A stretch of 64,000 nt of DNA, from contig NZ_RCZB01000006.1 of assembly GCF_006438785.1 (NCBI RefSeq), forward strand, positions 62,001 through 126,000, written 5' to 3'. Below the pieces are notes generated by a model. It was not told the DNA's origin, ran no database searches, and saw nothing but the letters and a program-made list of their open reading frames with translations. This DNA is from Rhodanobacter glycinis (GTDB lineage: Bacteria > Pseudomonadota > Gammaproteobacteria > Xanthomonadales > Rhodanobacteraceae). Below are positions 28,580 through 36,899 of this stretch, in pieces (the first letter of the stretch is position 1; each line of letters begins with the position of its first letter). A program made the translations under genes and the position numbers.

Positions 28580-31312
28580 GTGTTTGTGTACCCTTGGCTG
28601 CAACGGCGTCGCGCGGTGGTTCCCTTGCCAGAGAAACAGGATTTCAATAATCCCCTTGCTGCGACGGCGGAGCGGCACAACGAGATCGATTCCGCGATTC
28701 CGGCGTCTCCGCGGCGCCACCTGGCGGCATATCTGTGGAGCCTGCTGGCGCTGTTGGTGGGACTCGCGGTGACACTGGTCGTCCACGACCAGCAGGAGCA
28801 GCGCCACAAAGCCGAAAGGACCTTTGTCCGCAATGAACTGGCCAACAAGAGCTATGCGGCCCTGCAGGCGAAGTTGCATTCGGCCGAGGCGCTGCTGCGT
28901 GCCGTGCAGACCCTTTTTCTCGCCTCGGATGAAGTCACCGCGGCAGAGTTCGGCAGCTTCTACCTCAACATGCGCCCGCGCGAACAATTTCCCAGCCTGC
29001 TTGCGCTGGCCTATGCGCAACGCGAGGTGTGGCCCGACGGCGAACATTACATAACCCGCTGGGTTGACCCGCTGCCGGGGAACGAGGCGGTGGCTGGGCT
29101 CGACGTCGGTGCGCAGCCACGCAACCTGGCGGGCCTGCTCGCCTCGCGTGACAGCGACCGGGTCACCTTGTCGGCCCCGTTCCACCCGGTGCAGCAGGCC
29201 ATGTCCAGCGCGCCGGACGACGGCATCACGATGCGGCTGCCCATCTTCAGTTCGGGCCGCCCGCCACAAACAGTCAACGAGCGGCGTGAGCGCATGCGCG
29301 GTTCGATCGCGATGTCGTTTCGGGTGAGCCACCTGATCGGCGATGCACTCCCGGATCGACTGACCCGCGAACTGCATCTGAAGATCACCGACGCCACCGA
29401 TCCGGGCGCGCAGCTGCTATTCGATTCGCAGCCGGGTCTGGCTGCCCCGGCGAGCGGATATCGCTTCGAACGCCGGCTGGTGTATGGCGGCCGCGCGTGG
29501 GACATCGTGATGCAGCCGCTCGACTCCGGTGCGGCGCCGATCGAATGGAGCCGGTCTGCCTTGCCCGCCGGCCTGCTGGTGAGCGTGCTGCTGGCGATGC
29601 TGGTTTTTTCCGTCGTCAGCACGCGCCAGCGGGCACTCGATCTGGGCTGGCAGATGAGTCGTCGTTACCGCGAGAGCGAGGAACGCTTTCGCGCGCTGAA
29701 CGACCTGCTGCCGGTGCTGGTGCTGCTGGCCGAGGTTGAGAGCGGGCGGATCACCTACGCAAACCAGGCGGCGCGCGATCGTCTCGGTGGACGTGTGGAC
29801 GAACGGGACATGCCCGACCTGTTCGAGGATCGGAATCTGCGCACGCGATTACGTGGCCCGGATACCCGCGGCTGCGGCCGGCTCGAGGCGCAGTTGCGCC
29901 TTGGCGAGGGGGCCAGCTTCTGGGCCAGTGTGGCGATCTCGCGGATCGTGCTGAGCGGCCACGACAAGCTGCTGATGGTGGCCAACGACATCAGCGAGCA
30001 GCGCCAGCTCACCGAGTTGCTGAGCCACCAGGCCAGCCATGACGCCTTGACCGAGCTGTACAACCGGCGCGAGTTCGAGCGTCGGCTGCAGGCCGCGCTG
30101 GCGTTGACCGATAGCGCCACGCCGCCCGCGGTCCTGCTGTACCTCGATCTCGATCAGTTCAAGCTGATCAATGACACGTCCGGCCATCTGGCCGGCGATC
30201 AGTTGCTGGCACAGCTGGCCATCGTCATGCGCAAGCAACTGGGTGGCACCGATGTGCTGGCGCGGCTCGGCGGTGACGAATTCGGCGTTCTGGTTGCCGA
30301 TGTGGCCGACCGCGCCGACGCCGAACAGATCGCCGAACGCATGCGCCGGTGCATCGACGGCTATGTGTTCATCTGGGAGCAGCGCAGCTACACCATCAGC
30401 GCCAGCATTGGCGGCGTGATGATCGATCGCCCGGACATTCTGGTGAAGGATCTGCTTACGCATGCCGATACCGCCTGTTACATGGCCAAGGAAATGGGTC
30501 GTAACCGGGTGCATTTCTACTCCGAGCGCGACGACGAAACCGTGCGGCGGCACGGCGAGATGGAGTGGGCCAACCGGCTGCGCTGGGCGGTCGACGAACA
30601 TCGCCTGGTGCTGATGTATCAAGAGATCTGGCCGTTGCCGCTGGTGGCCGGTGGCGAGCCCGACATCGAGGTACTGCTGCGCTTTCGCGACGAGTCCGGC
30701 CAGCTGGTGGTGCCGGGCGTGTTCATGCCGGCGGCCGAGCGCTACGGCTTGATGCCGGTAGTCGATCGCTGGGTGGTCCAAACCACGCTGGCCCACTTCG
30801 ACCGGCTGCATCCGGCCGGTGCCGGCCTGCACATGGTGGCGATCAACCTTTCCGGCGCCAGTGTCGAGGATGAGGCGCTGGCGGGGCTGATCGTCGGCTG
30901 GCTGCAGCAATATAAGGTTGAGCCGTCGAGGGTCTGTTTCGAGATCACCGAGACCGTGGCAGTGCGCAACCTGTCCCACGTCGTGCGTTTCATGGAGCAA
31001 TTGCGTACGGCGGGCTGTCGCATTGCGCTGGACGATTTCGGTGCCGGCATGTCCTCGTTCACCTATTTGAAGAACCTTCCGCTGGACATCATAAAGATCG
31101 ACGGCAGCTTCGTGCGCGACATGCTCACCGATCCGGTCAGCCATTTGATGGTCAAGGCCGTTACCGACATTGGCCACCGACTCGGCCTTGAGGTGGTCGC
31201 CGAATGGGTGACCGACATGGAGACCGTGCAGGCGCTGATGTTGCTTGGGGTCAATCGCGTGCAGGGCTTCAGCCTGCACCATCCCGAGTTGGCCGCGTTC
31301 CAGCGCGATTGA
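28580..31312 (+). CDS. CHASE-PAS-GGDEF-EAL cyclic di-GMP protein
   Basis: A membrane sensor for c-di-GMP turnover, about 910 residues. A membrane helix near 50-72 (LWSLLALLVGLAVTLVV) leads into a periplasmic CHASE domain (about 90-320), a second helix (PAGLLVSVLLAMLVFSVVS, near 335), a PAS domain, a GGDEF domain with intact LGGDEFGVL at about 564-568, and an EAL domain. EAL is read as EVL (about 697), with conserved INLSG, EITE, LDDFGAG, IKIDG, VVAEW and VQGF, so phosphodiesterase activity is plausible. The start is unclear: GTG at 28580 lacks a ribosome site; GTG 28616 or TTG 28625 are alternatives. Confidence 0.9.
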   Translation: MFVYPWLQRRRAVVPLPEKQDFNNPLAATAERHNEIDSAIPASPRRHLAAYLWSLLALLVGLAVTLVVHDQQEQRHKAERTFVRNELANKSYAALQAKLHSAEALLRAVQTLFLASDEVTAAEFGSFYLNMRPREQFPSLLALAYAQREVWPDGEHYITRWVDPLPGNEAVAGLDVGAQPRNLAGLLASRDSDRVTLSAPFHPVQQAMSSAPDDGITMRLPIFSSGRPPQTVNERRERMRGSIAMSFRVSHLIGDALPDRLTRELHLKITDATDPGAQLLFDSQPGLAAPASGYRFERRLVYGGRAWDIVMQPLDSGAAPIEWSRSALPAGLLVSVLLAMLVFSVVSTRQRALDLGWQMSRRYRESEERFRALNDLLPVLVLLAEVESGRITYANQAARDRLGGRVDERDMPDLFEDRNLRTRLRGPDTRGCGRLEAQLRLGEGASFWASVAISRIVLSGHDKLLMVANDISEQRQLTELLSHQASHDALTELYNRREFERRLQAALALTDSATPPAVLLYLDLDQFKLINDTSGHLAGDQLLAQLAIVMRKQLGGTDVLARLGGDEFGVLVADVADRADAEQIAERMRRCIDGYVFIWEQRSYTISASIGGVMIDRPDILVKDLLTHADTACYMAKEMGRNRVHFYSERDDETVRRHGEMEWANRLRWAVDEHRLVLMYQEIWPLPLVAGGEPDIEVLLRFRDESGQLVVPGVFMPAAERYGLMPVVDRWVVQTTLAHFDRLHPAGAGLHMVAINLSGASVEDEALAGLIVGWLQQYKVEPSRVCFEITETVAVRNLSHVVRFMEQLRTAGCRIALDDFGAGMSSFTYLKNLPLDIIKIDGSFVRDMLTDPVSHLMVKAVTDIGHRLGLEVVAEWVTDMETVQALMLLGVNRVQGFSLHHPELAAFQRD

Positions 31313-31414
31313 AAGTGTCGCGAGCAGTGACCAGTCATGGTGTCGGTGCATGCTGTCGCGAATGCTTCGCCGCCTGACGAAGCGTGCGCGCGTCGGCTTG
31401 ACTAGACTGCGCGC

Positions 31415-32101
31415 ATGGACGATGCCGCGCCCCTCAATCGATATCAGCTGGCCGAGCTGGGCAGCCTGCTGGCCGAACCAGCGCGTGCGGCGATGCTGCT
31501 GGCGCTGGTCGACGGCACGGCCCGGCCGGCCGGTGAGCTGGCCCATGCCGCCGGCATCACGCCGGCCACCGCCAGCGCGCATCTGCGCCGATTGCTCGAT
31601 GGCGGCCTGCTGGCCGCGTACGCGCAGGGTCGCCATCGCTACTATCGGCTGGCCGATGAACGGGTCGCGGCGATGCTGGAGTCGCTCTCGCTGGCGCGTG
31701 CAACCGCGCCGCGTGCGTGGCCGACCAAGGCCGATGCGCAACTGCGGCGGGCGCGTTGCTGCTATCGGCATCTGGCCGGAGCGCTCGGCGTTGCATTCTG
31801 CGCCACGCTGCTGCGGCGCGACTGGTTGCAGACCGGATCGCGCGGCCTTTTCCTGCGGCCCGATGGCGCAGCGGCACTGACCGCCAGCGGGCTGGAACTG
31901 ACCGATGTGCCGTCGCTGTATGGCCGCAGCTGTCTGGACTGGACCGAGCGTCGCATGCATCTGGGTGGCCCGCTCGGGGTGATGCTGACCACGGCGATGC
32001 TGCGGGCCGGCTGGTTGCGCCCGCTGCCGCATGGCCGCGCCCTGCAACCCGGCGCCGGTGGCTTGCGCCAGCTGGGTATCCTGGGTGTGCCGCTCGATTG
32101 A
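31415..32101 (+). CDS. ArsR/SmtB-type winged-helix regulator
   Basis: A 228-residue regulator. The N-terminal winged helix (about 10-85: LGSLLAEPARAAMLLALVDGTARPAGELAHAAGITPATASAHLRRLLDGGLLAAYAQGRHRYYRL) is a clear ArsR-type domain. The longer C-terminal region (about 105-228) has Cys-containing segments (RARCCYRHLAGALGVAFCATLL, GRSCLDWTERRMHLGGPLG) found in the larger ArsR relatives. Canonical metal-binding ELCVCDL is missing, so the ligand is unknown. It probably controls nearby or distal genes; there is no clear operon. Confidence 0.9.
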   Translation: MDDAAPLNRYQLAELGSLLAEPARAAMLLALVDGTARPAGELAHAAGITPATASAHLRRLLDGGLLAAYAQGRHRYYRLADERVAAMLESLSLARATAPRAWPTKADAQLRRARCCYRHLAGALGVAFCATLLRRDWLQTGSRGLFLRPDGAAALTASGLELTDVPSLYGRSCLDWTERRMHLGGPLGVMLTTAMLRAGWLRPLPHGRALQPGAGGLRQLGILGVPLD

Positions 32102-32194
32102 CGTTGTGGGCAGGCGTGCGGAAGCACCATCAGACGGGTGACTTGCGTGCTTGGGGATCACAGGTATGTGGACGTCCAGACGTCCAGATGCAGA

Positions 32195-32222
32195 AAGGCC
32201 CGGTCGTTGCCGACCGGGCCTT
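32195..32222. terminator. Bidirectional terminator between convergent genes
   Basis: A perfect 12-base stem AAGGCCCGGTCG/CGACCGGGCCTT with loop TTGC lies between the ArsR-type gene and the convergent S53 peptidase gene, placed to serve both strands. Confidence 0.7.
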
Positions 32223-32280
32223 GGGCTCCTGCAGAATGGCCGGTGCGCTTCCATGCGCGCCGGTGCTGCGACGGCGCGGC

Positions 32281-34809
32281 TTACGGCGTGTAGCTGCCGG
32301 TCAGCGTGACACCGGTGTAACCGCTATAGGCACGCACCATGATGTAGTAGGTGCCGGCCGTGGACGGCGAGATGTTGCAGGTTTCGCTGTTGCCGGCCAC
32401 GTACGGGCGGCAGTCGTAGCTGCTGGTGGTCGGCGCCGAACCGCGCTTCACATACATGTCGGCATCACCGGTACCGCCGGAGATCGCGAACTTGAGGCTG
32501 GTGGCGCCGGACGGCACAACCATCGTGTAGTTCACGGCGTTGCCGGTGGTTGCGTGCAAACCGGTGACCGGCGTGCCGTTCTGCAACACGCTGCCACCAC
32601 CCGTGCCACCGGTGCTCCAGGTTGCCTTGACGCTGACACCGGAGAACGCGGCATAGCCGTTCAACATGACGTAGTAGGTGCCGGCCTGCGGCGAGGCGAC
32701 GCTGCAGCTCTCGTTGTTGCCGGTGACGTACGGACGGCAGTCATAGCTGGTCAGCGTCGGTGCTGAGCCGAACTTGGTGTAGAGATCCGCGTCGCCCGTA
32801 CCGCCGGACTCGGAGATCACCAGGTTGCTGGCGCCGGCCGGGATCACCACCGTGTAGGCGAGCTGGGCACCGGTCGCGGCAGCCTGGCCGGTCAGGGCCA
32901 CGCCGTTCTGCAGCACGTTGCCGCCACCGCCGCCGCCGGAGACCGTCACCGATGCCGTCTTGGTGTTGGTCGCGCCGCTGTTGTCGGTGACCGTCAGCGA
33001 AACGCTGTAGGTGCCGGAAGCGGCGTAGGTGTGGCTCGGGCTGGTGGTGGTGGAGGTGCTGCCGTCGCCGAAGTTCCACGAGCGCGAGGCGATCGTGCCG
33101 TCGCTGTCGCTGGAGCTGTCGGTGAAGCTCACCACCAGACCATTGACCGTGTCGCTGAAGTTCGCGACCGGCGGCACGTTGCCGGTGCCGCCACCACCGA
33201 TGTCGGCGGCCACCGAGGCGAGCTTGAAGCTGCCGAAGCCGGTGGCGAGATCCCAGCCGACCGTGGCGGTCTCACCGCCGTTGTTGCCGGTGGTGACGTC
33301 GTGGTAATCCGCGGCGGTCAGGGTCTGGTACAGGTACGGTGCGGCAAAGCCGAGCGTCGGGTGGGTGGCCAGCAGGCGCGCCCAGGCGCCGGCGAACAGC
33401 GGGGCGGCCAGGCTGGTGCCGCCGTACTGGGCGATGGCGCCGTTGAGGATGATCTTCGAGCCGCTGTTCGGATCGGCATCGAACGCGATATCGGGCACGC
33501 CACGGAAGTTGCCGGAGAGCACGCCGGCCTGCCAGGTCGGCTTGGGTTCGAACTTGCTGATGCTGCCGCCGCCACCGCTCCAGACGGACTCGCTGGTGTA
33601 GGTGGTGGTCGAGGCGTTCAGCGTCGTACCACCCACGGCCACCACGTACGGCGAGCTGGCCGGGTCGCTCGGGGTGGTGCCGCCATCACCGCACTCGTCG
33701 GCACCGGAGTCACCGGTGGAAACCGAGAAGGTCTGTCCCTGCGCAATCGCCTGCTGGAAGATCTGGTCGTCCGCGGCGGCCGAGCCATCCTGCTGCGCCG
33801 AGGTTTCGCACTCGCCCAGCGAGACGTTGATGATCTTGGTCGCATTGGCCGACACGATCGTGTTGAAGTCGGCCGTGAGGTCGGCGTTGGACAGGGTGGG
33901 AATGTTGTAGAAAATGATCTTGCCGACCTGGCCACCGGCCATGCCGACGACGTCCTGGCTGTCCAGGTTCCACTCGCCCACGCCGCTGGCGTCGGTGCTG
34001 GTGCCATTGGTGTTGACCGTCTGGGTGGTTACCGTGGCCAGGCCATTCTGCGAGGTGAACGTGTTCAGGTCGGTGATCGTCTGGGTGATCTTGCCCTGGG
34101 TGACGATACCCACGGTGACGCCAGCCGCGGTGGGCAGGCCACTGCCGCCATAGATCGACGAGAACTCGGTCGGGTTATGCCCGGTAACCGCCTGCGTGGT
34201 GTAACCCGCTTGTACGGGTTTGGCGAAAGTGTGCGCCTGGTGCACGCTCTGCAGGCCGATCACCGACAGCACGCTGTCCTGCAGCGCGGCCGGAATCTGC
34301 ACGCTGCCGTTGTTCATGAAGGCCGTACGACCTTCGCGGGTCTTGACCCGGGCGAACGTGGTCTTGAACGTCGCCTGCGCGGTATCCGCACGACCGTCCG
34401 CCGAGACCATCAGGCGATTGGGCGCGATGCTGACGTTGGTGAAGCCGGCCGAGGTCAGCCAGGCCGCCACCTTGTTGGCCTGATCGGAGGTCGGCGAATA
34501 CGCGCTGACGAACTGTTCGGTCGACATCTTGTGCTGCACCATCGACAGCGTCGAGGTCTTGGCGGTGGTCAGGAAGGTATGCAGCTGGTCCGGATTGCGC
34601 AGCTTGAGTGCAACCTCGATATGGATCGGCTGCGAGGTTGCCAGCGCGCCGCTGACAACATCACCCTGGCGCAGCGGGGTGGCGTGCGGGGTCAGCACGA
34701 CGAAGGCATTGCTGCTGATCACGCTGCCGGTCGTAGTGGCGCTGACCGACATGGCGGCGGTCATGCCGATGGCGGCGACCAGTAACTTGAGACGAAAATG
34801 GCTTGGCAT
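32281..34809 (-). CDS. S53 family serine-carboxyl peptidase with PKD and two PPC domains
   Basis: A secreted sedolisin/xanthomonalisin-type acid endopeptidase, 842 residues. Signal peptide MPSHFRLKLLVAAIGMTAAMSVSA; Pro-kumamolisin activation domain about 35-200; catalytic domain about 205-540 with Glu279 and Asp283 in EWNLD, oxyanion Asp367 in STGDSGAD, and Ser466 in GGTSLAAP. A PKD domain (about 545-625) and two PPC domains (about 631-730 and 741-842, each with Y-D-C-R-P-Y and a paired Cys) follow. It lacks a transporter-specific signal beyond the Sec peptide, consistent with type II secretion. A good ribosome site (GGAGTTCC) precedes the start, and an 843-base gap lies upstream. Confidence 0.95.
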   Translation of the reverse strand: MPSHFRLKLLVAAIGMTAAMSVSATTTGSVISSNAFVVLTPHATPLRQGDVVSGALATSQPIHIEVALKLRNPDQLHTFLTTAKTSTLSMVQHKMSTEQFVSAYSPTSDQANKVAAWLTSAGFTNVSIAPNRLMVSADGRADTAQATFKTTFARVKTREGRTAFMNNGSVQIPAALQDSVLSVIGLQSVHQAHTFAKPVQAGYTTQAVTGHNPTEFSSIYGGSGLPTAAGVTVGIVTQGKITQTITDLNTFTSQNGLATVTTQTVNTNGTSTDASGVGEWNLDSQDVVGMAGGQVGKIIFYNIPTLSNADLTADFNTIVSANATKIINVSLGECETSAQQDGSAAADDQIFQQAIAQGQTFSVSTGDSGADECGDGGTTPSDPASSPYVVAVGGTTLNASTTTYTSESVWSGGGGSISKFEPKPTWQAGVLSGNFRGVPDIAFDADPNSGSKIILNGAIAQYGGTSLAAPLFAGAWARLLATHPTLGFAAPYLYQTLTAADYHDVTTGNNGGETATVGWDLATGFGSFKLASVAADIGGGGTGNVPPVANFSDTVNGLVVSFTDSSSDSDGTIASRSWNFGDGSTSTTTSPSHTYAASGTYSVSLTVTDNSGATNTKTASVTVSGGGGGGNVLQNGVALTGQAAATGAQLAYTVVIPAGASNLVISESGGTGDADLYTKFGSAPTLTSYDCRPYVTGNNESCSVASPQAGTYYVMLNGYAAFSGVSVKATWSTGGTGGGSVLQNGTPVTGLHATTGNAVNYTMVVPSGATSLKFAISGGTGDADMYVKRGSAPTTSSYDCRPYVAGNSETCNISPSTAGTYYIMVRAYSGYTGVTLTGSYTP

Positions 34810-35491
34810 TTGGAACTCCCAAAGTTTTTTCGAGGCGAACGAAGCCGCTGAGACCGCGTGGACCTCATGGAATCAGTGCCGTGGACACCACGGCACTGGC
34901 AGTTTTCTGGATTGCCCGGCGATCCCGTGCGTACGGCGGCCGATCCTCCCCCATGCATCCGTAAGGGCGGCGCGCAGTTTTTTTCGCACTCAAGCCAACG
35001 TCGAGGTGAATGGATTGAATGGCATGACGTTGTCACAGGATCATTCGTCAAGCTCCCAATTGACGAACCAGTTGACGGTAGGGTTTATGCCTGAAAACCG
35101 TCAATAGGATTTTTTCGCGCTACCGGTGATTGTCATCACATATTCGACGGATTATCCAAGGCACGCCGCCGGCGCAATTACTTTCGCGTATAGGAATGTT
35201 TTCGGGTGCCCTCGTGAACATGCATGGATGGCTTGGCAGCTCGGTTCATGGCTGTCGATATGGCGCATGGAAACAAGCCGACAAATGACTTGCATGGCTC
35301 CTACGGTGGATTATGAATCGACGGCAGCAGGATGCTTTTTGTATCCGTAAACGTGTCCAGCAATATTTTGCATCGAACGTAATTAATTGAGTTTTGATCG
35401 ATATTATAAAAAATGACAGCGAAAGGTATTGCAGGTCCATTTTCATGACGGTGTTATCACCATGCTGCGAGAGGAGGTTCCGGCGAAGTGA
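34810..35491. other. Long AT-richer intergenic region
   Basis: The region between the S53 peptidase and the flavoprotein genes is visibly richer in A and T than its surroundings, especially 35340-35440 (AATTAATTGAGTTTTGATC, ATTATAAAAAATG). It holds a strong hairpin at 34874-34898 and interleaved dyads at 35487-35512. No protein family is recognisable in any frame; it may hold promoters for both neighbours, a small RNA or remnants of transferred DNA. Confidence 0.5.
34874..34898. other. Strong hairpin in the S53 peptidase upstream region
   Basis: A perfect 11-base stem CAGTGCCGTGG/CCACGGCACTG with loop ACA, followed on the plus strand by GCAGTTTTCT. Read rightward it looks like an intrinsic terminator, although no plus-strand gene lies immediately before it. 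Read leftward it would be a leader hairpin about 65 bases before the peptidase start. It may also be an operator. Confidence 0.45.
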
Positions 35492-35656
35492 ATGCATGGG
35501 TTCACTGCATTCCCCCAAACAGATGGCTGCCGTTATGGGGAAATCTCGGCGCAGGATGTGTGCTCGATGATCTGCGCTGCACGAGTCAAAGCGCGACCGG
35601 ACGATGGTCGTGATCGGCTCATCCGGTCGCGCCGGCGTGCGACCATGCATGGATGA
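35492..35656 (+). CDS. Possible 54-residue leader ORF coupled to the flavoprotein gene
   Basis: An open frame starting ATG CAT GGG (MHGFTAFPQTDG...) runs 54 codons and its TGA overlaps the ATG of the flavoprotein gene in ATGA, the arrangement seen for coupled genes. GAGGAGG at 35471-35477 lies 14 bases before the ATG (10 before an alternative GTG in another frame), rather far. The downstream gene has no ribosome site of its own, which would fit coupling. The C-terminal half is Arg-rich and unlike any family I know, so a chance frame is quite possible. Confidence 0.25.
   Translation: MHGFTAFPQTDGCRYGEISAQDVCSMICAARVKARPDDGRDRLIRSRRRATMHG
35591..35632. promoter_or_regulatory. Long-loop inverted repeat before the flavoprotein gene
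   Basis: Perfect 11-base arms GCGCGACCGGA (35591-35601) and TCCGGTCGCGC (35622-35632) with a 20-base spacer end 20 bases before the flavoprotein ATG. Placed to occlude or define the translation start, or to act as an operator. Confidence 0.4.
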
Positions 35657-36888
35657 CTCATTCCGCCACATCCCCATTGGCCATCATCGGCGGCGGCCCG
35701 GCTGGCCTGATGGCGGCGGAGGCTGCCTGCGCGGCGGGGTTGACCGTTGACCTGTACGACGCGATGGGCTCGGTCGGCAGAAAATTCCTGCTGGCCGGCA
35801 AGGGCGGTCTCAACCTGACCCACGCCGAGCCGCCGGCACGCTTTGCCGAGCGCTACGGCCCGCGCGAGCGGGAGATCCAGCGCTGGCTCGATGCGTTCGA
35901 TGCGGACGCGTTGCGTGCCTGGGCGCGCGGGCTCGGCGTGGAGACCTTTGCCGGCAGCTCCGGCCGGGTGTTCCCGACGGATCTGAAAGCGGCGCCGTTG
36001 CTGCGCAGCTGGCTGCGGCGCCTGCGCGAATCCGGCGTGACGTTTCACATGCATCACCGCTGGCTGGGCTGGCAGGCGCATGACACCCTGCATTTCGCCA
36101 CACCGCAGGGCGAGCGTGCGGTGCCGGCCAAGGCGGTGATTTTCGCGCTCGGTGGTGCCAGCTGGCCGCAACTGGGATCCAATGGCGGCTGGGTGAAACC
36201 GCTGCAGGAGGTGGGGGTCGATATCGCGCCGCTGCAGCCGGCGAACTGCGGTTTCGAGCTGGCATGGAGCGAGTACCTGTCCAGCCGCTTCGGTGGTGCT
36301 CCACTCAAACCGGTGGTGGCGCACTGGATCGACCGCGACGGCGCTGCGCATTCGCGCCAGGGCGAATTCGTGCTCAGCGAATATGGCATCGAAGGCAGCC
36401 TGATCTACGCGATCGGCGCCGAGTTGCGTGAGCAGATTGCCGCGCGCGGCGAGGCCATGTTGAAGCTGGATCTGGTGCCCGGTTACACCCAGCCGGTACT
36501 CGCCGAACGCCTTGCCGTGCCGCGCGGCAAGCACAGCATCGGTGACTGGCTGCGCCGTCGCGCCGGGCTCGATCCGGCCAAATGCGCGCTGGTGTTCGAG
36601 CTCACCGACAAGCCCACGCTGGCCGATCCGCTGGCGCTGGCGGCGCAGCTCAAGGCCTTGCCACTCAGGCTGCGCGCGCCGCGACCGGTGGCCGAAGCGA
36701 TCAGCACGGCCGGCGGCGTGCGGCTGGAAGCGCTGGATGAGAACCTCATGCTGCGCCAGCGACCCGGCGTGTTCTGTGCCGGTGAAATGCTGGATTGGGA
36801 AGCACCGACCGGCGGCTACCTGCTGACCGCCTGTTTCGCCAGCGGGCTGATTGCCGGCCGCGGCGCGGCGCGCTGGCTGCGCGCGTAG
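35653..36888 (+). CDS. TIGR03862-type flavoprotein (HI0933/BaiN-like)
   Basis: A 411-residue FAD-dependent oxidoreductase. N-terminal dinucleotide fold LAIIGGGPAGLMAAEAACAAG, then the family hallmark GRKFLLAGKGGLNLTHAEP, SSGRVFPTDLKAAPLL, FALGGASWPQLGSNGGW, and the C-terminal FAD-binding stretch STAGGVRLEALDENLMLRQRPGVFCAGEMLDWEAPTGGY. These mark the HI0933/BaiN superfamily; the substrate of the TIGR03862 subgroup is not established. The only visible start signal is the overlap with a possible upstream leader ORF. Convergent with the LysR gene 11 bases away. Confidence 0.92.
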   Translation: MTHSATSPLAIIGGGPAGLMAAEAACAAGLTVDLYDAMGSVGRKFLLAGKGGLNLTHAEPPARFAERYGPREREIQRWLDAFDADALRAWARGLGVETFAGSSGRVFPTDLKAAPLLRSWLRRLRESGVTFHMHHRWLGWQAHDTLHFATPQGERAVPAKAVIFALGGASWPQLGSNGGWVKPLQEVGVDIAPLQPANCGFELAWSEYLSSRFGGAPLKPVVAHWIDRDGAAHSRQGEFVLSEYGIEGSLIYAIGAELREQIAARGEAMLKLDLVPGYTQPVLAERLAVPRGKHSIGDWLRRRAGLDPAKCALVFELTDKPTLADPLALAAQLKALPLRLRAPRPVAEAISTAGGVRLEALDENLMLRQRPGVFCAGEMLDWEAPTGGYLLTACFASGLIAGRGAARWLRA

Positions 36889-36899
36889 AAGCTCCGGCT

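Noticed and set aside
29849..32254. An 800-codon minus-strand frame opposite the GGDEF-EAL and ArsR-type genes
   Set aside because: His/Gln/Arg-rich shadow of canonical catalytic domains on the other strand.
35126..35350. A 74-codon plus-strand frame in the AT-richer gap
   Set aside because: No ribosome site before its start and no family-like features; treated as non-coding.
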